A stretch of 37,645 bases of DNA from Betaproteobacteria bacterium (GCA_025356445.1 JANXSZ010000067.1:1-37645); one strand, 5' to 3'. Positions 25,029 through 36,162 are shown, counted from the stretch's first letter. The notes: generated from the sequence alone by a model not told the origin. Program-made: numbers and translations.

Positions 25029-26452
25029 GCGAAGCCCACATTCAAACCAGTGTCATGATGACGTTGCACCAGGCCTTGCAATGGTTGTTGCCCCGCATAC
25101 CCACTGCACGGTTGGTGGGTGATGGCGGCCTGTCTGTCCACCGTGTTTACACCGATTCCCGCACACTGCAACACGGCGATTTGTTCGTCGCGCTCAAGGG
25201 GGAGCGTTTCGATGCCAACGCTTTTCTGGCTGATGTCAAAGTCAGCGGTGCGCGAGCGGCCATTGCCCACGGCGGTTTGGCCGAGGCAGGTCTCAGTGGT
25301 ATCGAAGTGCCCAACACCACCTTGGCGCTGGGCGCATTGGCGGCAGGCTGGCGTGCGCAATTCAATCTGCCTTTGATTGCCGTCACAGGCTCTAACGGCA
25401 AAACGACCGTTACCCAAATGATTGCTGCCATTTTACAGGCCGACAAACCGGGTCGCAGCCTGGCCACAGCCGGTAACTTCAACAACGACATTGGCGTACC
25501 TCTCACGCTGCTGCGCCTGCGTGCTGAGCACGAGCTGGCTGTGGTGGAGTTGGGCATGAACCACCCTGGCGAAATCGCGTACTTGGCAGATTTGGCTCAG
25601 CCCACCGTCGCGCTGGTCAACAACGCCCAGCGTGAGCACCTTGAATTCATGGCGACAGTACAGGCTGTGGCCCAAGAAAACGGCGCGGTGATGGCCTCGC
25701 TGCCTGCTGATGGCGTGGCTGTGTTTCCGGCAGACGATGAGCATACCGGCGTGTGGACAGCATTGGCTTCGCAGCACAAAACATTGCAATTTGGTCTAAC
25801 TGCTGGCGCGCTGCATTGTGACGAGCCCGAATGGCGTGACGGCGCCTGGGCCGTGCGCGCCCATACGCCGCAAGGCAGCATCAGCTACCGCCTGCACATT
25901 GCCGGTCGCCATAATGTCAAAAATTCCCTTGCTGCGCTGGCCTGTGCGCTGGCGGTAGGGGTGAGCTTGGATGCGGCAGCTGAAGGTCTGGGTGCATTTG
26001 AGCCCGTTAAAGGCCGTTCCCGTGCATTGAGCCTGAACTGGGGTGCACGCAGCCTCACTCTCGTGGACGATACTTACAACGCCAATCCCGATTCCGTGCG
26101 CGCTGCCATCGACGTGCTGGCCGAGTTGCCTGGCCCGCGCCTGCTGGTGCTGGGTGACATGGGCGAAGTAGGCGACCTGGGTCCCCAGTTTCATGCCGAA
26201 GTGGGCCGCTATGCCCAAGAGCGCGGCATTGGTACTTTGCTCGCTTTGGGCGATTTGACGCAGCACGCAGTGAACGCGTTCAACACAGCATCAAGCGGTG
26301 CTGGTCAACATTTCAACCACATTGACGTTTTGAATGCGGCTGTTCTCAACTGTGCCAGCGTACAAGCCTGCAGCATTGTCGTCAAAGGTTCTCGTTTTAT
26401 GAAGATGGAGCGGGTGATTGCTGCCCTCCAGTCAAAGGTTTCCCCATGCTAG
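25025..26452 (+). CDS. murF: UDP-MurNAc-tripeptide:D-Ala-D-Ala ligase MurF
   Basis: The protein has 475 residues. The N-terminal domain has [23 protein letters not shown] (split here as YTDSRTL and [13 protein letters not shown]). The P-loop is GSNGKT at 122-127, followed by [23 protein letters not shown] and the C-terminal domain with [15 protein letters not shown] and [11 protein letters not shown]. It adds D-Ala-D-Ala, giving UDP-MurNAc-pentapeptide. It overlaps murE by four bases and mraY by seven. Confidence 0.98.
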   Translation: MSEAHIQTSVMMTLHQALQWLLPRIPTARLVGDGGLSVHRVYTDSRTLQHGDLFVALKGERFDANAFLADVKVSGARAAIAHGGLAEAGLSGIEVPNTTLALGALAAGWRAQFNLPLIAVTGSNGKTTVTQMIAAILQADKPGRSLATAGNFNNDIGVPLTLLRLRAEHELAVVELGMNHPGEIAYLADLAQPTVALVNNAQREHLEFMATVQAVAQENGAVMASLPADGVAVFPADDEHTGVWTALASQHKTLQFGLTAGALHCDEPEWRDGAWAVRAHTPQGSISYRLHIAGRHNVKNSLAALACALAVGVSLDAAAEGLGAFEPVKGRSRALSLNWGARSLTLVDDTYNANPDSVRAAIDVLAELPGPRLLVLGDMGEVGDLGPQFHAEVGRYAQERGIGTLLALGDLTQHAVNAFNTASSGAGQHFNHIDVLNAAVLNCASVQACSIVVKGSRFMKMERVIAALQSKVSPC

Positions 26453-27624
26453 TCAGCCTTGCCCAATGGCTCACCACGTTGTCACCCGATTTCGGGTTTT
26501 TCCGCGTGTTCCAGTACCTCACCTTCCGCGCTGTGATGGCCGCATTAACAGCGTTGATGATCGGCCTGCTCGCAGGCCCGGCGGTGATTCGCCGCCTCAC
26601 AGCCCTCAAAATTGGCCAGCCTATTCGGGGCTACGGCATGGAAAGCCATTTGGCCAAGCAAGGCACGCCCACCATGGGCGGGGTGCTGATCTTGATGGCC
26701 ATTACCGTGTCCACTTTGCTCTGGTTCGATTGGAGTAACCGCTTTGTCTGGATTGTGCTAATTGTCACCTTGGGTTTCGGCGCCATTGGCTGGGTGGACG
26801 ATTGGCGCAAGGTGGTTCACAAGGACCCTGAAGGCATGCGTTCGCGCGAGAAGTATTTCTGGCAGTCGGTGATTGGTCTGCTGGCTGCGCTGTATTTGGT
26901 GTTCAGCATCTCGGAAAGCTCCAACCTTAAGGTTTTGGAGTTGTTTTTTTCGTGGGTGCAATCCGGTTTTGACGTGAACTTGCCCCCTAAAGCTGGTTTG
27001 CTGTTGCCGTTCTTCAAGGAGGTCAGCTACCCGCTGGGGGTGTTTGGTTTTGTCATCATGACCTACCTTGTGATCGTGGGTTCCAGCAACGCTGTGAATT
27101 TGACCGATGGGCTGGACGGCTTGGCCATCATGCCGGTGGTGATGGTCGGTTCCGCGTTGGGTGTTTTTGCTTACGTCACGGGCAGCTCGGTGTATTCCAA
27201 GTACCTGTTTTTTCCGCATATTCCTGGTGCGGGTGAGCTGCTGGTGTTTTGTGCGGCCATGGCGGGGGCTGGTCTGGCTTTTTTATGGTTCAACACCCAT
27301 CCGGCGCAGGTGTTTATGGGCGATGTGGGCGCATTGGCATTGGGCGCTGCGTTGGGCACGGTGGCGGTGATTGTTCGCCAAGAGGTAGTACTGTCCATCA
27401 TGGGCGGTATTTTTGTGGTGGAGGCGCTGTCGGTGATGGTGCAGGTGAGCTATTTCAAATACACCAAGAAAAAATACGGCGAAGGCCGTCGCGTGCTGAA
27501 GATGGCCCCTCTGCACCACCATTTTGAGAAAAGTGGTTGGAAGGAAACGCAGGTTGTCGTGCGCTTTTGGATCATCACCATGCTGCTGTGTCTGGTGGGT
27601 TTGTCCACCATGAAGCTGCGCTAA
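26446..27624 (+). CDS. mraY: phospho-MurNAc-pentapeptide translocase MraY
   Basis: The protein has 392 residues and about ten membrane segments. It moves phospho-MurNAc-pentapeptide onto undecaprenyl phosphate at the inner face of the membrane to form lipid I. Signatures are [13 protein letters not shown] near 65-77, GWVDDWRKV with the Asp pair, [26 protein letters not shown] and the histidine cluster [12 protein letters not shown]. The start overlaps the end of murF. Confidence 0.98.
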   Translation: MLVSLAQWLTTLSPDFGFFRVFQYLTFRAVMAALTALMIGLLAGPAVIRRLTALKIGQPIRGYGMESHLAKQGTPTMGGVLILMAITVSTLLWFDWSNRFVWIVLIVTLGFGAIGWVDDWRKVVHKDPEGMRSREKYFWQSVIGLLAALYLVFSISESSNLKVLELFFSWVQSGFDVNLPPKAGLLLPFFKEVSYPLGVFGFVIMTYLVIVGSSNAVNLTDGLDGLAIMPVVMVGSALGVFAYVTGSSVYSKYLFFPHIPGAGELLVFCAAMAGAGLAFLWFNTHPAQVFMGDVGALALGAALGTVAVIVRQEVVLSIMGGIFVVEALSVMVQVSYFKYTKKKYGEGRRVLKMAPLHHHFEKSGWKETQVVVRFWIITMLLCLVGLSTMKLR

Positions 27625-27654
27625 GGCGCAAAACAAGCACAAGCTGACACCACC

Positions 27655-29196
27655 ATGTTGCACTTGAAAGACCAACCCGTTCTGATTCTCGGCCTCGGTG
27701 CCTCGGGGTTGGCGATGGCGCGCTGGTGCGCGCGCAACGGTGCGCAGGTCACCGTGGCCGATACCCGGGAAGCGCCACCGCAGCTTGATGCCTTGATGTC
27801 TCAGGTACCCGGTGCACGTTTTGTCAGCGGGCCACTGAATGCGGGCTTGTTGGCTCTGGACGGTGACACCGACGATCTCCCCTCCATCCGTGCCGTCTAC
27901 ACCAGTCCAGGGTTGACGCCTGCTTCAGTTGCTCCTGTTTTGGTAGCTGCTTGTGCCCATGGAATAAGCGTAAGCGGTGAGTTGGGTTTGTTTTCACAGG
28001 CCTTGGCTGATTTGGCAGTCACCCAGGCTTATCACCCTAAGGTGCTGGCCATTACCGGTACAAACGGTAAAACCACGGTAACTACGCTGACTGGCCTGCT
28101 GATCGCTCGTTCCGGGAAAACGGTGGCGGTGGCGGGCAACATTGGCCCTACGCTGCTGGACACACTGACGGCCAACCTCTTCGGTTGCACCTTGCCCGAA
28201 GTCTGGGTGCTGGAACTCTCCAGCTTCCAACTTCACGGAGTGACCCATTTTGAGCCTACGGCGGGTGCTGTACTGAACGTAACGCAAGACCACCTGGATT
28301 GGCATGGCGACATGGTGGCTTACGCGGCAGACAAGGCGCTGGTTTTTGGGCAAGCTGGGACGATGCTGCTGAACCGTGAAGACCCTCTGGTCATGGCGAT
28401 GCAGCCTGCGGCGGTCAAACTGGCCAAGGGTATGCTGCCCCGTTTCGTGCTGTGCTTTGGCGGTGACATGCCCCAGCGCCCGGGTGACTTCGGCATTGAA
28501 GTCGTCAACGGCATGGCGTGGCTGGTGCGTGCCCACGAGGCCGATGAAACCCGCCGTAAACGCAAGGAAGCGGCCGATGAAGTTACTTTTCAGCGCCTGA
28601 TGCCTGCTGACGCGCTGCGCATTCGGGGTCGTCACAATGCCGTGAACGCACTGGCTGCGCTGGCACTCATTACCGCTGCGGGTTGCGCCCTTGGCTCGGC
28701 GTTGTATGCGCTGCGCGAATACCGGGGTGAGCCACACCGGGTTGAATCCGTCGCCGTGGTTCATGACGTGGAGTATTTCGACGATAGCAAAGGCACCAAT
28801 GTAGGGGCCACCGTCGCGGCGCTCAAGGGTTTGGGTGAAGGTTTCTCAGGGCAGCGTCGCTTGCTGGTGATTTTGGGGGGAGACGGCAAGGGGCAAGATT
28901 TTTCACCGCTTGCAGCCCCTGTTGCACAGTATGTTCGCGCCGTGTTTCTGATCGGTCGCGATGCCTTGCTCATTCGCGCGGCCCTGGCTGAAACAGGCGT
29001 GGCCTTGGTGGATGCCGAATCCTTGTCCCAAGCGGTGCAGCTTGCCAGCCAGCGTGCTCACGCGGGCGATGCCGTGCTGTTGTCGCCCGCTTGCGCCAGT
29101 TTGGACATGTTTGACAACTATGTTCACCGTGCGCATGTGTTTTGCGAAGCGGTACACGGACTGGATTTGCTCCCAACGCTGGGGGCTGCGCCATGA
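27655..29196 (+). CDS. murD: UDP-MurNAc-L-alanine:D-glutamate ligase MurD
   Basis: The protein has 513 residues (E. coli 438). The N-terminal Rossmann motif [15 protein letters not shown] starts near 10, YTSPGLTP is near 82-89, the P-loop is GTNGKT at 135-140, and [28 protein letters not shown] and the C-terminal DDSKGTN follow. Extra length comes from insertions such as the charged [14 protein letters not shown] stretch. A repeat-like DNA sequence encodes [13 protein letters not shown] before the P-loop. The gap to mraY is 30 bp; the stop overlaps the ftsW start. Confidence 0.97.
   Translation: MLHLKDQPVLILGLGASGLAMARWCARNGAQVTVADTREAPPQLDALMSQVPGARFVSGPLNAGLLALDGDTDDLPSIRAVYTSPGLTPASVAPVLVAACAHGISVSGELGLFSQALADLAVTQAYHPKVLAITGTNGKTTVTTLTGLLIARSGKTVAVAGNIGPTLLDTLTANLFGCTLPEVWVLELSSFQLHGVTHFEPTAGAVLNVTQDHLDWHGDMVAYAADKALVFGQAGTMLLNREDPLVMAMQPAAVKLAKGMLPRFVLCFGGDMPQRPGDFGIEVVNGMAWLVRAHEADETRRKRKEAADEVTFQRLMPADALRIRGRHNAVNALAALALITAAGCALGSALYALREYRGEPHRVESVAVVHDVEYFDDSKGTNVGATVAALKGLGEGFSGQRRLLVILGGDGKGQDFSPLAAPVAQYVRAVFLIGRDALLIRAALAETGVALVDAESLSQAVQLASQRAHAGDAVLLSPACASLDMFDNYVHRAHVFCEAVHGLDLLPTLGAAP
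27943..27977 (+). repeat. gene-embedded short repeat, copy D
   Basis: The sequence GTAGCTGCTTGTGCCCATG followed by GAATAAGCGTAAGCGG has the AGCT-GCCCATG core of copies A and B and the AGTAAGCG-like tail of copy E. It encodes a stretch of MurD whose length is normal for the family, so it need not be an insertion. Confidence 0.45.
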
Positions 29197-30509
29197 GCAA
29201 TACCAGCAGCGTTCAGCGTCGCGGTAACGGTGGTTTGATGGCGAGCCTTTGGGGAAGCGTGTGGGGCAGTGTGCGCAGTCGCCGCGCTTCTGATGGCGGG
29301 CCACCGGTCATCTTGCCGGTTGCGCTGGGGGGCGATGCCAACTACAGCCGCAGCAACGGGACGACACCCGCGAGCTTGCTGGGCTTGGATCAGGCGCTGA
29401 TCTGGGTCACGGTGTCTTTGCTGGCGTTTGGTTTGGTGATGGTGTATTCCGCGTCGATTGCGATGCCGGACAACCCCAAGTTCGCCAACTATGCCCATAC
29501 GCATTTCTTGCTGCGCCACATGGTGCAATTGACGATTGCGTCGATCGCTGCACTGGTGGCGTTTCAGGTGCCGTTGGCTACATGGGAGCGGGTTGCACCT
29601 TGGTTGTTCGTTTTCTCGCTCGCCACGCTGATCGCGGTGTTGATTCCGCATGTAGGCAAAGTCGTGAACGGCGCCCGGCGCTGGTTGGCTGTGGCTGGAC
29701 TGGGTTTTCAGCCGTCTGAGCTGGCCAAATTTGCCGTGCTGCTGTACGCCGCTGACTACATGGTGCGCAAGATGGAAGTCAAAGAGCGCTTCTTCCGCGC
29801 CGTGCTGCCCATGGGCGCGGCGGTAGCGGTGGTTGGCTTGCTCTTGTTGGCCGAGCCAGACATGGGCGCGTTCATGGTGATCGCCGTCATTGCCATGGGT
29901 ATTTTGTTCTTGGGTGGTGTGAACGCCCGCATGTTCTTTTTGATCGCGTTGGTGCTGGTGGTAGCCTTCAGTTTGATGATCGCGTTGTCTGACTGGCGGC
30001 GTGAGCGCATTTTTGCCTATCTCGACCCTTGGAGTGAAAAACACGCACTGGGCAAGGGCTACCAGCTTTCACATTCGCTGATTGCGATTGGTCGGGGTGA
30101 AATTTTTGGTGTCGGTTTAGGTGGCAGTATCGAAAAACTGCACTGGCTGCCTGAGGCGCATACCGATTTTTTACTGGCGGTGATTGGCGAAGAGTTTGGG
30201 CTGGTGGGTGTGCTGACCGTCATTGGTCTCTTCCTGTGGTTGACTCGCCGCATCATGCACATTGGCCGTCAAGCTATTGCACTTGACCGCGTATTTGCAG
30301 GGTTGACCGCACAAGGTGTGGGTATTTGGATCGGCTTTCAGGCTTTCATCAACATGGGCGTGAACCTGGGTGCGCTGCCCACAAAGGGATTGACGCTGCC
30401 GCTGATGAGCTATGGTGGATCGGCCATTTTGATGAACCTGGTCTCGCTTGCGGTGGTGCTGCGGATTGACCTTGAGAGCAAGCAGTTGATGCGCGGGGTG
30501 CGGCCATGA
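29193..30509 (+). CDS. ftsW: FtsW, septal peptidoglycan glycosyltransferase (SEDS family)
   Basis: The protein has 438 residues from ATG 29193, which overlaps the murD stop as ATGA. A Ser/Gly/Arg-rich cytoplasmic tail of about 70 residues precedes ten predicted membrane segments. SEDS signatures include [11 protein letters not shown] near 90, [55 protein letters not shown] and [14 protein letters not shown]. It polymerises lipid II with FtsI as partner. Its stop overlaps the murG start. Confidence 0.98.
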   Translation: MSNTSSVQRRGNGGLMASLWGSVWGSVRSRRASDGGPPVILPVALGGDANYSRSNGTTPASLLGLDQALIWVTVSLLAFGLVMVYSASIAMPDNPKFANYAHTHFLLRHMVQLTIASIAALVAFQVPLATWERVAPWLFVFSLATLIAVLIPHVGKVVNGARRWLAVAGLGFQPSELAKFAVLLYAADYMVRKMEVKERFFRAVLPMGAAVAVVGLLLLAEPDMGAFMVIAVIAMGILFLGGVNARMFFLIALVLVVAFSLMIALSDWRRERIFAYLDPWSEKHALGKGYQLSHSLIAIGRGEIFGVGLGGSIEKLHWLPEAHTDFLLAVIGEEFGLVGVLTVIGLFLWLTRRIMHIGRQAIALDRVFAGLTAQGVGIWIGFQAFINMGVNLGALPTKGLTLPLMSYGGSAILMNLVSLAVVLRIDLESKQLMRGVRP

Positions 30510-31597
30510 GTGCAACAGTGAGCGCGCCGGTTGCTCTGGTCATGGCCGGTGGCACGGGGGGGCATATTTTCCCTGGGTTGGCGGTGGCCGAGGCGCTGCG
30601 CGACAAAGGTTGGCGTGTGCATTGGCTGGGTGGCCCGAACAGCATGGAAAGCCAGCTGGTACCGCCACGTGGCTTCCCGTTCGAAGTGCTGGATTTTTCT
30701 GGCGTGAGAGGCAAAGGCGTTAAAACCTTGCTGATGCTGCCTGTGCGTTTGCTTAAGGCCTGCGTGCAAAGCATTGCCATTGTGAAGCGCGTCAAGCCTG
30801 ATGTGGTGGTTGGGCTGGGTGGGTACATCACTTTCCCTGCAGGCTTGATGAGCGTGTTGTGTGGCAAGCCTCTGGTGCTGCACGAGCAGAACTCCATTGC
30901 TGGCATGGCGAATAAAGTGCTGGCAGCTGTGGCGAGCCGTGTCTTCACGGCTTTTCCGAATGTGTTGAAAAAAGCCCAATGGGTAGGCAACCCGCTGCGC
31001 ACAGCGTTTACGCAGCAAGCAGCACCTGCTGAGCGCTTTGCTGCGCGTGGCCATGTGCAAGATCAGCCGCTCAAACTCTTGGTCGTCGGTGGCAGCTTGG
31101 GAGCCAAAGCGCTGAACGACATCGTGCCGCAGGCCTTGGCTTTGCTGCCCGCCGCCGCTCGCCCCGAGGTGCTCCACCAAAGTGGTGCCAAGCAGATTGA
31201 TGCTGTGCGTGCCAATTACGCCAAAGCCGGTGTCTCTGCCCAGCTCACCCCCTTCATTGACGATACCGCCAAGGCTTTTGCCGAGGCTGATCTCATTATT
31301 TGTCGCTCAGGGGCCAGTACCGTGACGGAGATTGCCGCTGTCGGTGCCGCAGCGCTGTTTGTTCCCTTCCCGTTTGCCGTGGACGATCACCAAACCAGCA
31401 ATGCCAAGTTCCTCGTCGATCAAGGCGGTGGTTGGCTGGTCGCACAGCATGACCTGACGCCTCAATCATTGGCTGAAATGCTACAAAAAATAGAGCGCCC
31501 TACGCTGATGCAGTGCGCACAGCGGGCGCAAAAGATGCAGAAAATAGATGCAACGGTCCAAGTGGTCGCTGCCTGTGAGGCTTTGGCCCAAAAATAA
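30506..31597 (+). CDS. murG: UDP-GlcNAc:lipid I transferase MurG
   Basis: The protein has 363 residues (E. coli 355). The N-terminal glycine-rich loop is [19 protein letters not shown] near 13-31. [13 protein letters not shown] is near 125, [12 protein letters not shown] starts the C-terminal domain, and [15 protein letters not shown] with [13 protein letters not shown] form the UDP-GlcNAc site. It completes lipid II on the inner membrane face. Near the C-terminus a repeat-like sequence encodes [15 protein letters not shown]. Confidence 0.98.
   Translation: MSATVSAPVALVMAGGTGGHIFPGLAVAEALRDKGWRVHWLGGPNSMESQLVPPRGFPFEVLDFSGVRGKGVKTLLMLPVRLLKACVQSIAIVKRVKPDVVVGLGGYITFPAGLMSVLCGKPLVLHEQNSIAGMANKVLAAVASRVFTAFPNVLKKAQWVGNPLRTAFTQQAAPAERFAARGHVQDQPLKLLVVGGSLGAKALNDIVPQALALLPAAARPEVLHQSGAKQIDAVRANYAKAGVSAQLTPFIDDTAKAFAEADLIICRSGASTVTEIAAVGAAALFVPFPFAVDDHQTSNAKFLVDQGGGWLVAQHDLTPQSLAEMLQKIERPTLMQCAQRAQKMQKIDATVQVVAACEALAQK
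31480..31520 (+). repeat. gene-embedded short repeat, copy C
   Basis: The sequence reads GCTACAAAAAATAGAGCGCC, then CTACGCTGATGCAGTGCGC. It shares CTAY, AAA, GAGC, CCTACGC and ATGCAGTG with the murE copy in the same order and spacing. The encoded part of MurG has about the usual length. Confidence 0.6.
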
Positions 31598-31599
31598 CC

Positions 31600-33012
31600 A
31601 TGAAACACGCCGTTAAACACATTCACTTCATCGGCATCGGTGGCTCCGGCATGTCCGGTATCGCAGAAGTGCTGTCCAACCTGGGCTATGTCATTTCAGG
31701 ATCTGACCTGACCGACAGTGCAACCTTGCAGCGCTTGGGCGGTTTGGGCATCAAAACCTACATCGGCCATGAGGCGAGCCATATCGCGGATGCGGATGCG
31801 GTTGTGACCTCAACAGCTGTCAAAGCGGACAACCCGGAAGTCATTGCTGCCCGTGCCAAACGTATTCCTGTGGTGCCGCGTGCGTTGATGCTGGCGGAGT
31901 TGATGCGGCTCAAGCAAGGCATTGCCATTGCCGGCACCCACGGTAAAACCACCACCACCAGTTTGGTCGCGAGCGTTCTGGCTGCCGCAGGCTTGGACCC
32001 GACGTTCGTGATCGGTGGCCGTTTGAACAGCGCTGGGGCCAATGCACGTTTGGGCAGTGGCGATTACATCGTGGTGGAGGCGGACGAGTCGGACGCGTCG
32101 TTCTTGAACCTGCTGCCCGTGATGGCGGTGGTAACGAATATCGACGCTGACCACATGGAAACCTATGGGCATGATTTCAATAACCTGAAGAAGGCGTTTG
32201 TTGATTTTCTGCACCGTATGCCGTTTTATGGTGCCGCCATTTTGTGTACCGACGATGCTGCGATTCGCGACATCATTCCGCTAGTGACCTGCCCTATCAC
32301 CAGCTATGGCTTCGACGAAGGTGCACAAGTGCGGGCAGTGGATGTGCGGGCGGTTGAGGGGCAAATGCACTTCACCGTGCAGCGGCGCAATGGCGTGACC
32401 TTGCCTGATTTGGCTGTGGTGTTGAATTTGCCTGGGCGCCACAACGTGCTCAACGCGCTGTCTGCTATCGCTATTGCCGTCGAGTTGAACGTGCCCGATG
32501 CGGCTGTGCAAAGTGCATTGGCCGAGTTTAAAGGCGTGGGACGGCGTTTTCAACGCTATGGGCAAGTGGCCGTGCCTGCTGCGCATGGCGGTGGTACGTT
32601 CGAGGTGATTGACGACTATGGCCATCATCCGGTTGAGATGGCGGCGACGATCGAGGCGGCGCGTGGTGCCTTCCCTGGTCGGCGCTTGGTGCTGGCGTTC
32701 CAGCCACACCGTTACACCCGTACACGGGATTGTTTTGAGGATTTCATCAAGGTGATTGGTACGGCGGATTCGGTGCTTCTCGCCGAGGTCTACGCTGCGG
32801 GCGAAGCGCCCATTGTGGCGGCGGATGGACGCTCGCTGGCCCGTGCTTTGCGGGTGGCGGGCAAGGTAGAGCCCGTGTTTGTGGACGATATTGTCGGCAT
32901 GCCACAAGCCATTCTTGACAACGCTCGCGATGGGGATGTCGTGATGTGCATGGGCGCGGGCTCCATTGGCGCCGTGTCGGGCAAAGTGGTGGCCTTGGGA
33001 GTGCTGGCATGA
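31600..33012 (+). CDS. murC: UDP-MurNAc:L-alanine ligase MurC
   Basis: The protein has 470 residues. The UDP-binding loop is GIGGSGMSG at 12-20, the P-loop is GTHGKTT at 112-118, then [48 protein letters not shown] and [11 protein letters not shown]. It adds L-Ala to UDP-MurNAc, the first peptide step. The stop overlaps the ddl start by four bases. Confidence 0.98.
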   Translation: MKHAVKHIHFIGIGGSGMSGIAEVLSNLGYVISGSDLTDSATLQRLGGLGIKTYIGHEASHIADADAVVTSTAVKADNPEVIAARAKRIPVVPRALMLAELMRLKQGIAIAGTHGKTTTTSLVASVLAAAGLDPTFVIGGRLNSAGANARLGSGDYIVVEADESDASFLNLLPVMAVVTNIDADHMETYGHDFNNLKKAFVDFLHRMPFYGAAILCTDDAAIRDIIPLVTCPITSYGFDEGAQVRAVDVRAVEGQMHFTVQRRNGVTLPDLAVVLNLPGRHNVLNALSAIAIAVELNVPDAAVQSALAEFKGVGRRFQRYGQVAVPAAHGGGTFEVIDDYGHHPVEMAATIEAARGAFPGRRLVLAFQPHRYTRTRDCFEDFIKVIGTADSVLLAEVYAAGEAPIVAADGRSLARALRVAGKVEPVFVDDIVGMPQAILDNARDGDVVMCMGAGSIGAVSGKVVALGVLA

Positions 33013-33977
33013 CAACTGAATTCGGTAAGGTTGCGGTACTGATGGGAGGTCGCTCTGCTGAGCGCGAAGTCTCATTGATGTCTGGCGCTGGCGTCTTGAA
33101 GGCGTTGCAAGGGCAGGGCGTCGATGCGCACGCATTCGACCCGGCTGAGCGGGATCTGTCCGAGCTCAAGCGCAAAGGCTTTCAGCGTTGCTTTATCGCA
33201 CTGCATGGCCGCTACGGTGAAGACGGTACCGTGCAGGGTGCGTTGGAGTTGCTGGGTATTCCTTACACCGGCTCTGGCGTGATGGCGTCCAGCATCGCCA
33301 TCGACAAAATCATGACCAAACGGGTTTGGATGGCCGAAGGCCTTGCCACACCGCGCTATGTCTTGCTGCGGCGTGGTGCTTACAGCGGTGAGCAGGTGGC
33401 GGTTGTGCCTGAAGAGCTGGGCTTGCCGGTAATCGTGAAACCTGCGCGCGAAGGCTCGTCGCTGGGCTTGACCAAGGTGCTGCATGCCTTTGGCATGGTG
33501 GAGGCCGTGGACAAAGCTGTTCAGCTCGATGCAGATGTGCTGTGCGAGCAGTTCATTGCGGGTGATGAGGTGACTTGCCCAGTGTTGGGTACCGGTGACA
33601 GCGCCCGTGCGCTGCCCGTGATCCGCATCGTGGCGCCCGACGGCAATTACGATTACCAAAACAAGTACTTCACCGACGACACCAAGTACCTGGTGCCCTG
33701 TGGCTTACCAGCGGGTGAAGAAGAAGCCATCCAACAGCTGGTACTCAAGGCTTACCGCGTGCTGGGCAGCCGGGGCTGGGGGCGCATTGACGTGATGATT
33801 GACGCCGCCACGCGACAGCCTTACCTGCTGGAGTTGAACACTTCACCGGGGATGACTGGGCATTCGCTGGTGCCGATGTCTGCACGCGCTGCGGGTATCA
33901 GCTATGAGGCGTTGTGCTTGCAGTTGCTGGCTGATGCGGCGCTGGACTACAACGCCAATCCTGTGTTGAAAGCCTAG
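33009..33977 (+). CDS. ddl: D-alanine:D-alanine ligase Ddl
   Basis: The protein has 322 residues; ATG 33009 forms the ATGA overlap with murC, so the longer upstream frame is rejected. Family motifs are [17 protein letters not shown] near 9-25, [43 protein letters not shown] and the ATP-grasp end [16 protein letters not shown]. It makes the D-Ala-D-Ala that MurF uses. It is of the DdlB type by its position in the dcw cluster. Confidence 0.98.
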   Translation: MTTEFGKVAVLMGGRSAEREVSLMSGAGVLKALQGQGVDAHAFDPAERDLSELKRKGFQRCFIALHGRYGEDGTVQGALELLGIPYTGSGVMASSIAIDKIMTKRVWMAEGLATPRYVLLRRGAYSGEQVAVVPEELGLPVIVKPAREGSSLGLTKVLHAFGMVEAVDKAVQLDADVLCEQFIAGDEVTCPVLGTGDSARALPVIRIVAPDGNYDYQNKYFTDDTKYLVPCGLPAGEEEAIQQLVLKAYRVLGSRGWGRIDVMIDAATRQPYLLELNTSPGMTGHSLVPMSARAAGISYEALCLQLLADAALDYNANPVLKA

Positions 33978-33984
33978 TTACACC

Positions 33985-34794
33985 ATGAACTCGGCCCTGC
34001 ACCCGTCCGACCTGCCCGTTGATGTGCGCCTGATGAACAAGGCCAGCGCGGTCTTGTTCGCCGTTGCACTGCTGGCGGCGATGGTTGTGGCTGGGTGGTG
34101 GGTGGTGCGCAACCCGGTGTTTGCGGTCAGGCACATCACCGTGGTGGGAGATACCTCACACAACAGCGCTGCGACACTGCGAGCCAATGTCACACCGAAG
34201 ATGGCAGGAAATTTCTACACACTGGATTTGACCCAAACGCGCACTGCCTTTGAGGCTGTGCCGTGGGTGCGCAAGGCGGTGGTGCGGCGCGAATTTCCTG
34301 ATCGTTTGAAAGTGACATTGCAAGAACATCAAGCCGTCGCTTACTGGGGGGATGAGAACGAACCCCGTCTGGTGAACAGCTTTGGTGAGGTGTTCGAGGC
34401 CAATGTCGGTGATGTCGAGCAAGACGATTTGCCACGCCTTAACGGCCCTGAGCAGCAATCGGCGCAAGTGCTGGCCATGTACCGGTTACTCAAGGCGCCG
34501 TTTGAATTGCTGGACGCGGATCTGGACGAGTTGCAGCTTACGCCCCGTGGCGGCTGGCGTGCACAGTTGGATTCAGGGGCGGTGTTGGAATTGGGTTCTG
34601 GCACAACCGATGAGGTGCTGCGACGCACCCAGCGCTTTGTGCGCACGCTGACGCAGGTCAGCGCCAAATACGGTCGCCGGGTCGATGCCTTGCTGGCAGC
34701 AGATCTGCGTTATCCCGAAGGTTATGCCCTGCGCTTGCGTGGCGTAGGTACGGTCACTGCGGAGGCGCTCGCGAAAGCGCCGGGTAAGAGGTAG
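33985..34794 (+). CDS. ftsQ: cell division protein FtsQ
   Basis: The protein has 269 residues. A short cytoplasmic start (about 16 residues) precedes one membrane segment at about 17-40 (AVLFAVALLAAMVVAGWWVV). A POTRA domain begins NPVFAVRHITVVGDTSH, followed by the FtsQ beta domain (PWVRKAVVRREFPDRLKVTLQEHQ, split: PWVRKAVVRREFP and LKVTLQEH). RRVDALLAADLRYPEGYALR marks the end. FtsQ scaffolds FtsL and FtsB at the septum. It starts 7 bp after ddl and ends 4 bp before ftsA. Confidence 0.97.
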   Translation: MNSALHPSDLPVDVRLMNKASAVLFAVALLAAMVVAGWWVVRNPVFAVRHITVVGDTSHNSAATLRANVTPKMAGNFYTLDLTQTRTAFEAVPWVRKAVVRREFPDRLKVTLQEHQAVAYWGDENEPRLVNSFGEVFEANVGDVEQDDLPRLNGPEQQSAQVLAMYRLLKAPFELLDADLDELQLTPRGGWRAQLDSGAVLELGSGTTDEVLRRTQRFVRTLTQVSAKYGRRVDALLAADLRYPEGYALRLRGVGTVTAEALAKAPGKR

Positions 34795-34798
34795 AACT

Positions 34799-36028
34799 AT
34801 GGCAAAAGAATACAAAGACTTGATCGTGGGTTTGGATATTGGTACTTCCAAGGTCATGGCCGCAGTGGCTGAGGTGCTGCCTGGCGGCGAGCTGCGGTTG
34901 GTGGGCTTTGGTGTGTCCCCTAGCCATGGATTGAAGCGTGGCGTGGTGGTGAACATTGACGCCACGGTGCAAAGCATCCAGCATGCGCTGAAAGAAGCAG
35001 AGCTGATGGCGGATTGCAAAATCAGTAAGGTCTACACCGGCATCACTGGCAGCCACATACGTGGCATCAACTCCAGTGGCATGGTGGCGATCAAAGACCG
35101 TGAGGTTTCTGCTGCGGATGTGACACGGGTGCTGGAAACGGCCAAGGCGATCAATATTTCTACCGACCAGCGCTTGTTGCTTGTCCAGCCGCAAGAGTTT
35201 GTGATTGACGGCCATGATGTGAAAGAGCCGATTGGTATGAGCGGTATCCGCCTGGAAGCCAAGGTTCACATCGTGACGGGAGCGCAAAGCGCAGCAGAAA
35301 ACATCATCAAATGCGTGCGTCGCTGTGGGTTGGAGGTCGAGCATTTGATGCTTAACCCAATGGCATCCAGTTTGTCAGTGTTGACGGACGATGAGCGCGA
35401 ATTGGGTGTGGTGTTAGTGGACATTGGCGCAGGTACCACCGATGTGGCGATTTTCACCAACGGTGCAATTCGCCATACGGCTGTGATTCCGATTGCGGGT
35501 GACTTGATTACCAGCGACATTGCCATGGCTTTGCGCACACCGACCAAAGATGCTGAAGACATCAAGGTTGAAAACGGTTTTGCCAAGCAACTGTTGGCTG
35601 ATCCAGATACCCAAGTGGAAGTTCCTGGTTTGGGTGACCGTGGCCCGCGCATGTTAAGCCGTCAGGCGCTGGCGGGTGTAATCGAACCGCGCGTCGAAGA
35701 GATTTTTGCACTGGCGCACCAGATCGTTCGCGAGTCGGGGTTTGAGGAGGTGCTGTCCTCTGGCATCGTACTCACTGGTGGCAGTGCGGTGATGCCCGGG
35801 ATGGTGGAGCTCGCCGAAGACATTTTCTTGAAGCCTGTACGCCGTGGCGTACCCAAGTATTCCAATGCGTTGGCCGATATGGTGTCGCAGCCACGTGCCG
35901 CCACCGTGATGGGCTTATTGGAAGAAGCGGCCAAGGCCCGCATGGTTGGACACCGGGTTGCGCAACGCAGTGGCTCTATGAAGAATGCGTTGGGCAATGT
36001 CAAAGACTGGTTCTTAGGGAACTTCTGA
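34799..36028 (+). CDS. ftsA: cell division protein FtsA
   Basis: The protein has 409 residues with an actin-like fold. The phosphate-1 motif is LIVGLDIGTSKV near 8-19, the 1C/SHS2 region covers about 85-165, phosphate-2 is VLVDIGAGTTDVAIF near 205-219, and the adenosine motif is GIVLTGGSAVMPGM. The amphipathic C-terminal membrane-targeting helix is NALGNVKDWFLGNF. FtsA tethers FtsZ filaments to the membrane. It is followed by a 151-bp gap before ftsZ. Confidence 0.98.
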   Translation: MAKEYKDLIVGLDIGTSKVMAAVAEVLPGGELRLVGFGVSPSHGLKRGVVVNIDATVQSIQHALKEAELMADCKISKVYTGITGSHIRGINSSGMVAIKDREVSAADVTRVLETAKAINISTDQRLLLVQPQEFVIDGHDVKEPIGMSGIRLEAKVHIVTGAQSAAENIIKCVRRCGLEVEHLMLNPMASSLSVLTDDERELGVVLVDIGAGTTDVAIFTNGAIRHTAVIPIAGDLITSDIAMALRTPTKDAEDIKVENGFAKQLLADPDTQVEVPGLGDRGPRMLSRQALAGVIEPRVEEIFALAHQIVRESGFEEVLSSGIVLTGGSAVMPGMVELAEDIFLKPVRRGVPKYSNALADMVSQPRAATVMGLLEEAAKARMVGHRVAQRSGSMKNALGNVKDWFLGNF

Positions 36029-36030
36029 CC

Positions 36031-36162
36031 ATGAAAAACTTGATTCCATCCTTGTTTTTCGGTTTGCGCCAGTACCCACCCTACACCGCTTGTGCCGGTC
36101 CGCCGGTGAGTGCACCTCATTTCTTTTTGCAACAACCCCATTACCCCCAGTTTTCCCTCTAA
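36031..36162 (+). CDS. possible small ORF between ftsA and ftsZ
   Basis: An ATG two bases after the ftsA stop opens a 43-codon frame ending in TAA at 36160-36162. It begins MKNLIPSLFFGLRQYPPY and is rich in Pro and aromatic residues. AGGGA lies ten bases upstream, a weak ribosome site inside the end of ftsA. No family was recognised. It may be chance, or its translation could couple ftsA to ftsZ. Confidence 0.2.
   Translation: MKNLIPSLFFGLRQYPPYTACAGPPVSAPHFFLQQPHYPQFSL

Noticed and set aside
23385-26452. A fused MurE-MurF protein
   Set aside because: A TGA stop at 25026-25028 ends murE and murF starts in another frame at 25025; they only overlap.
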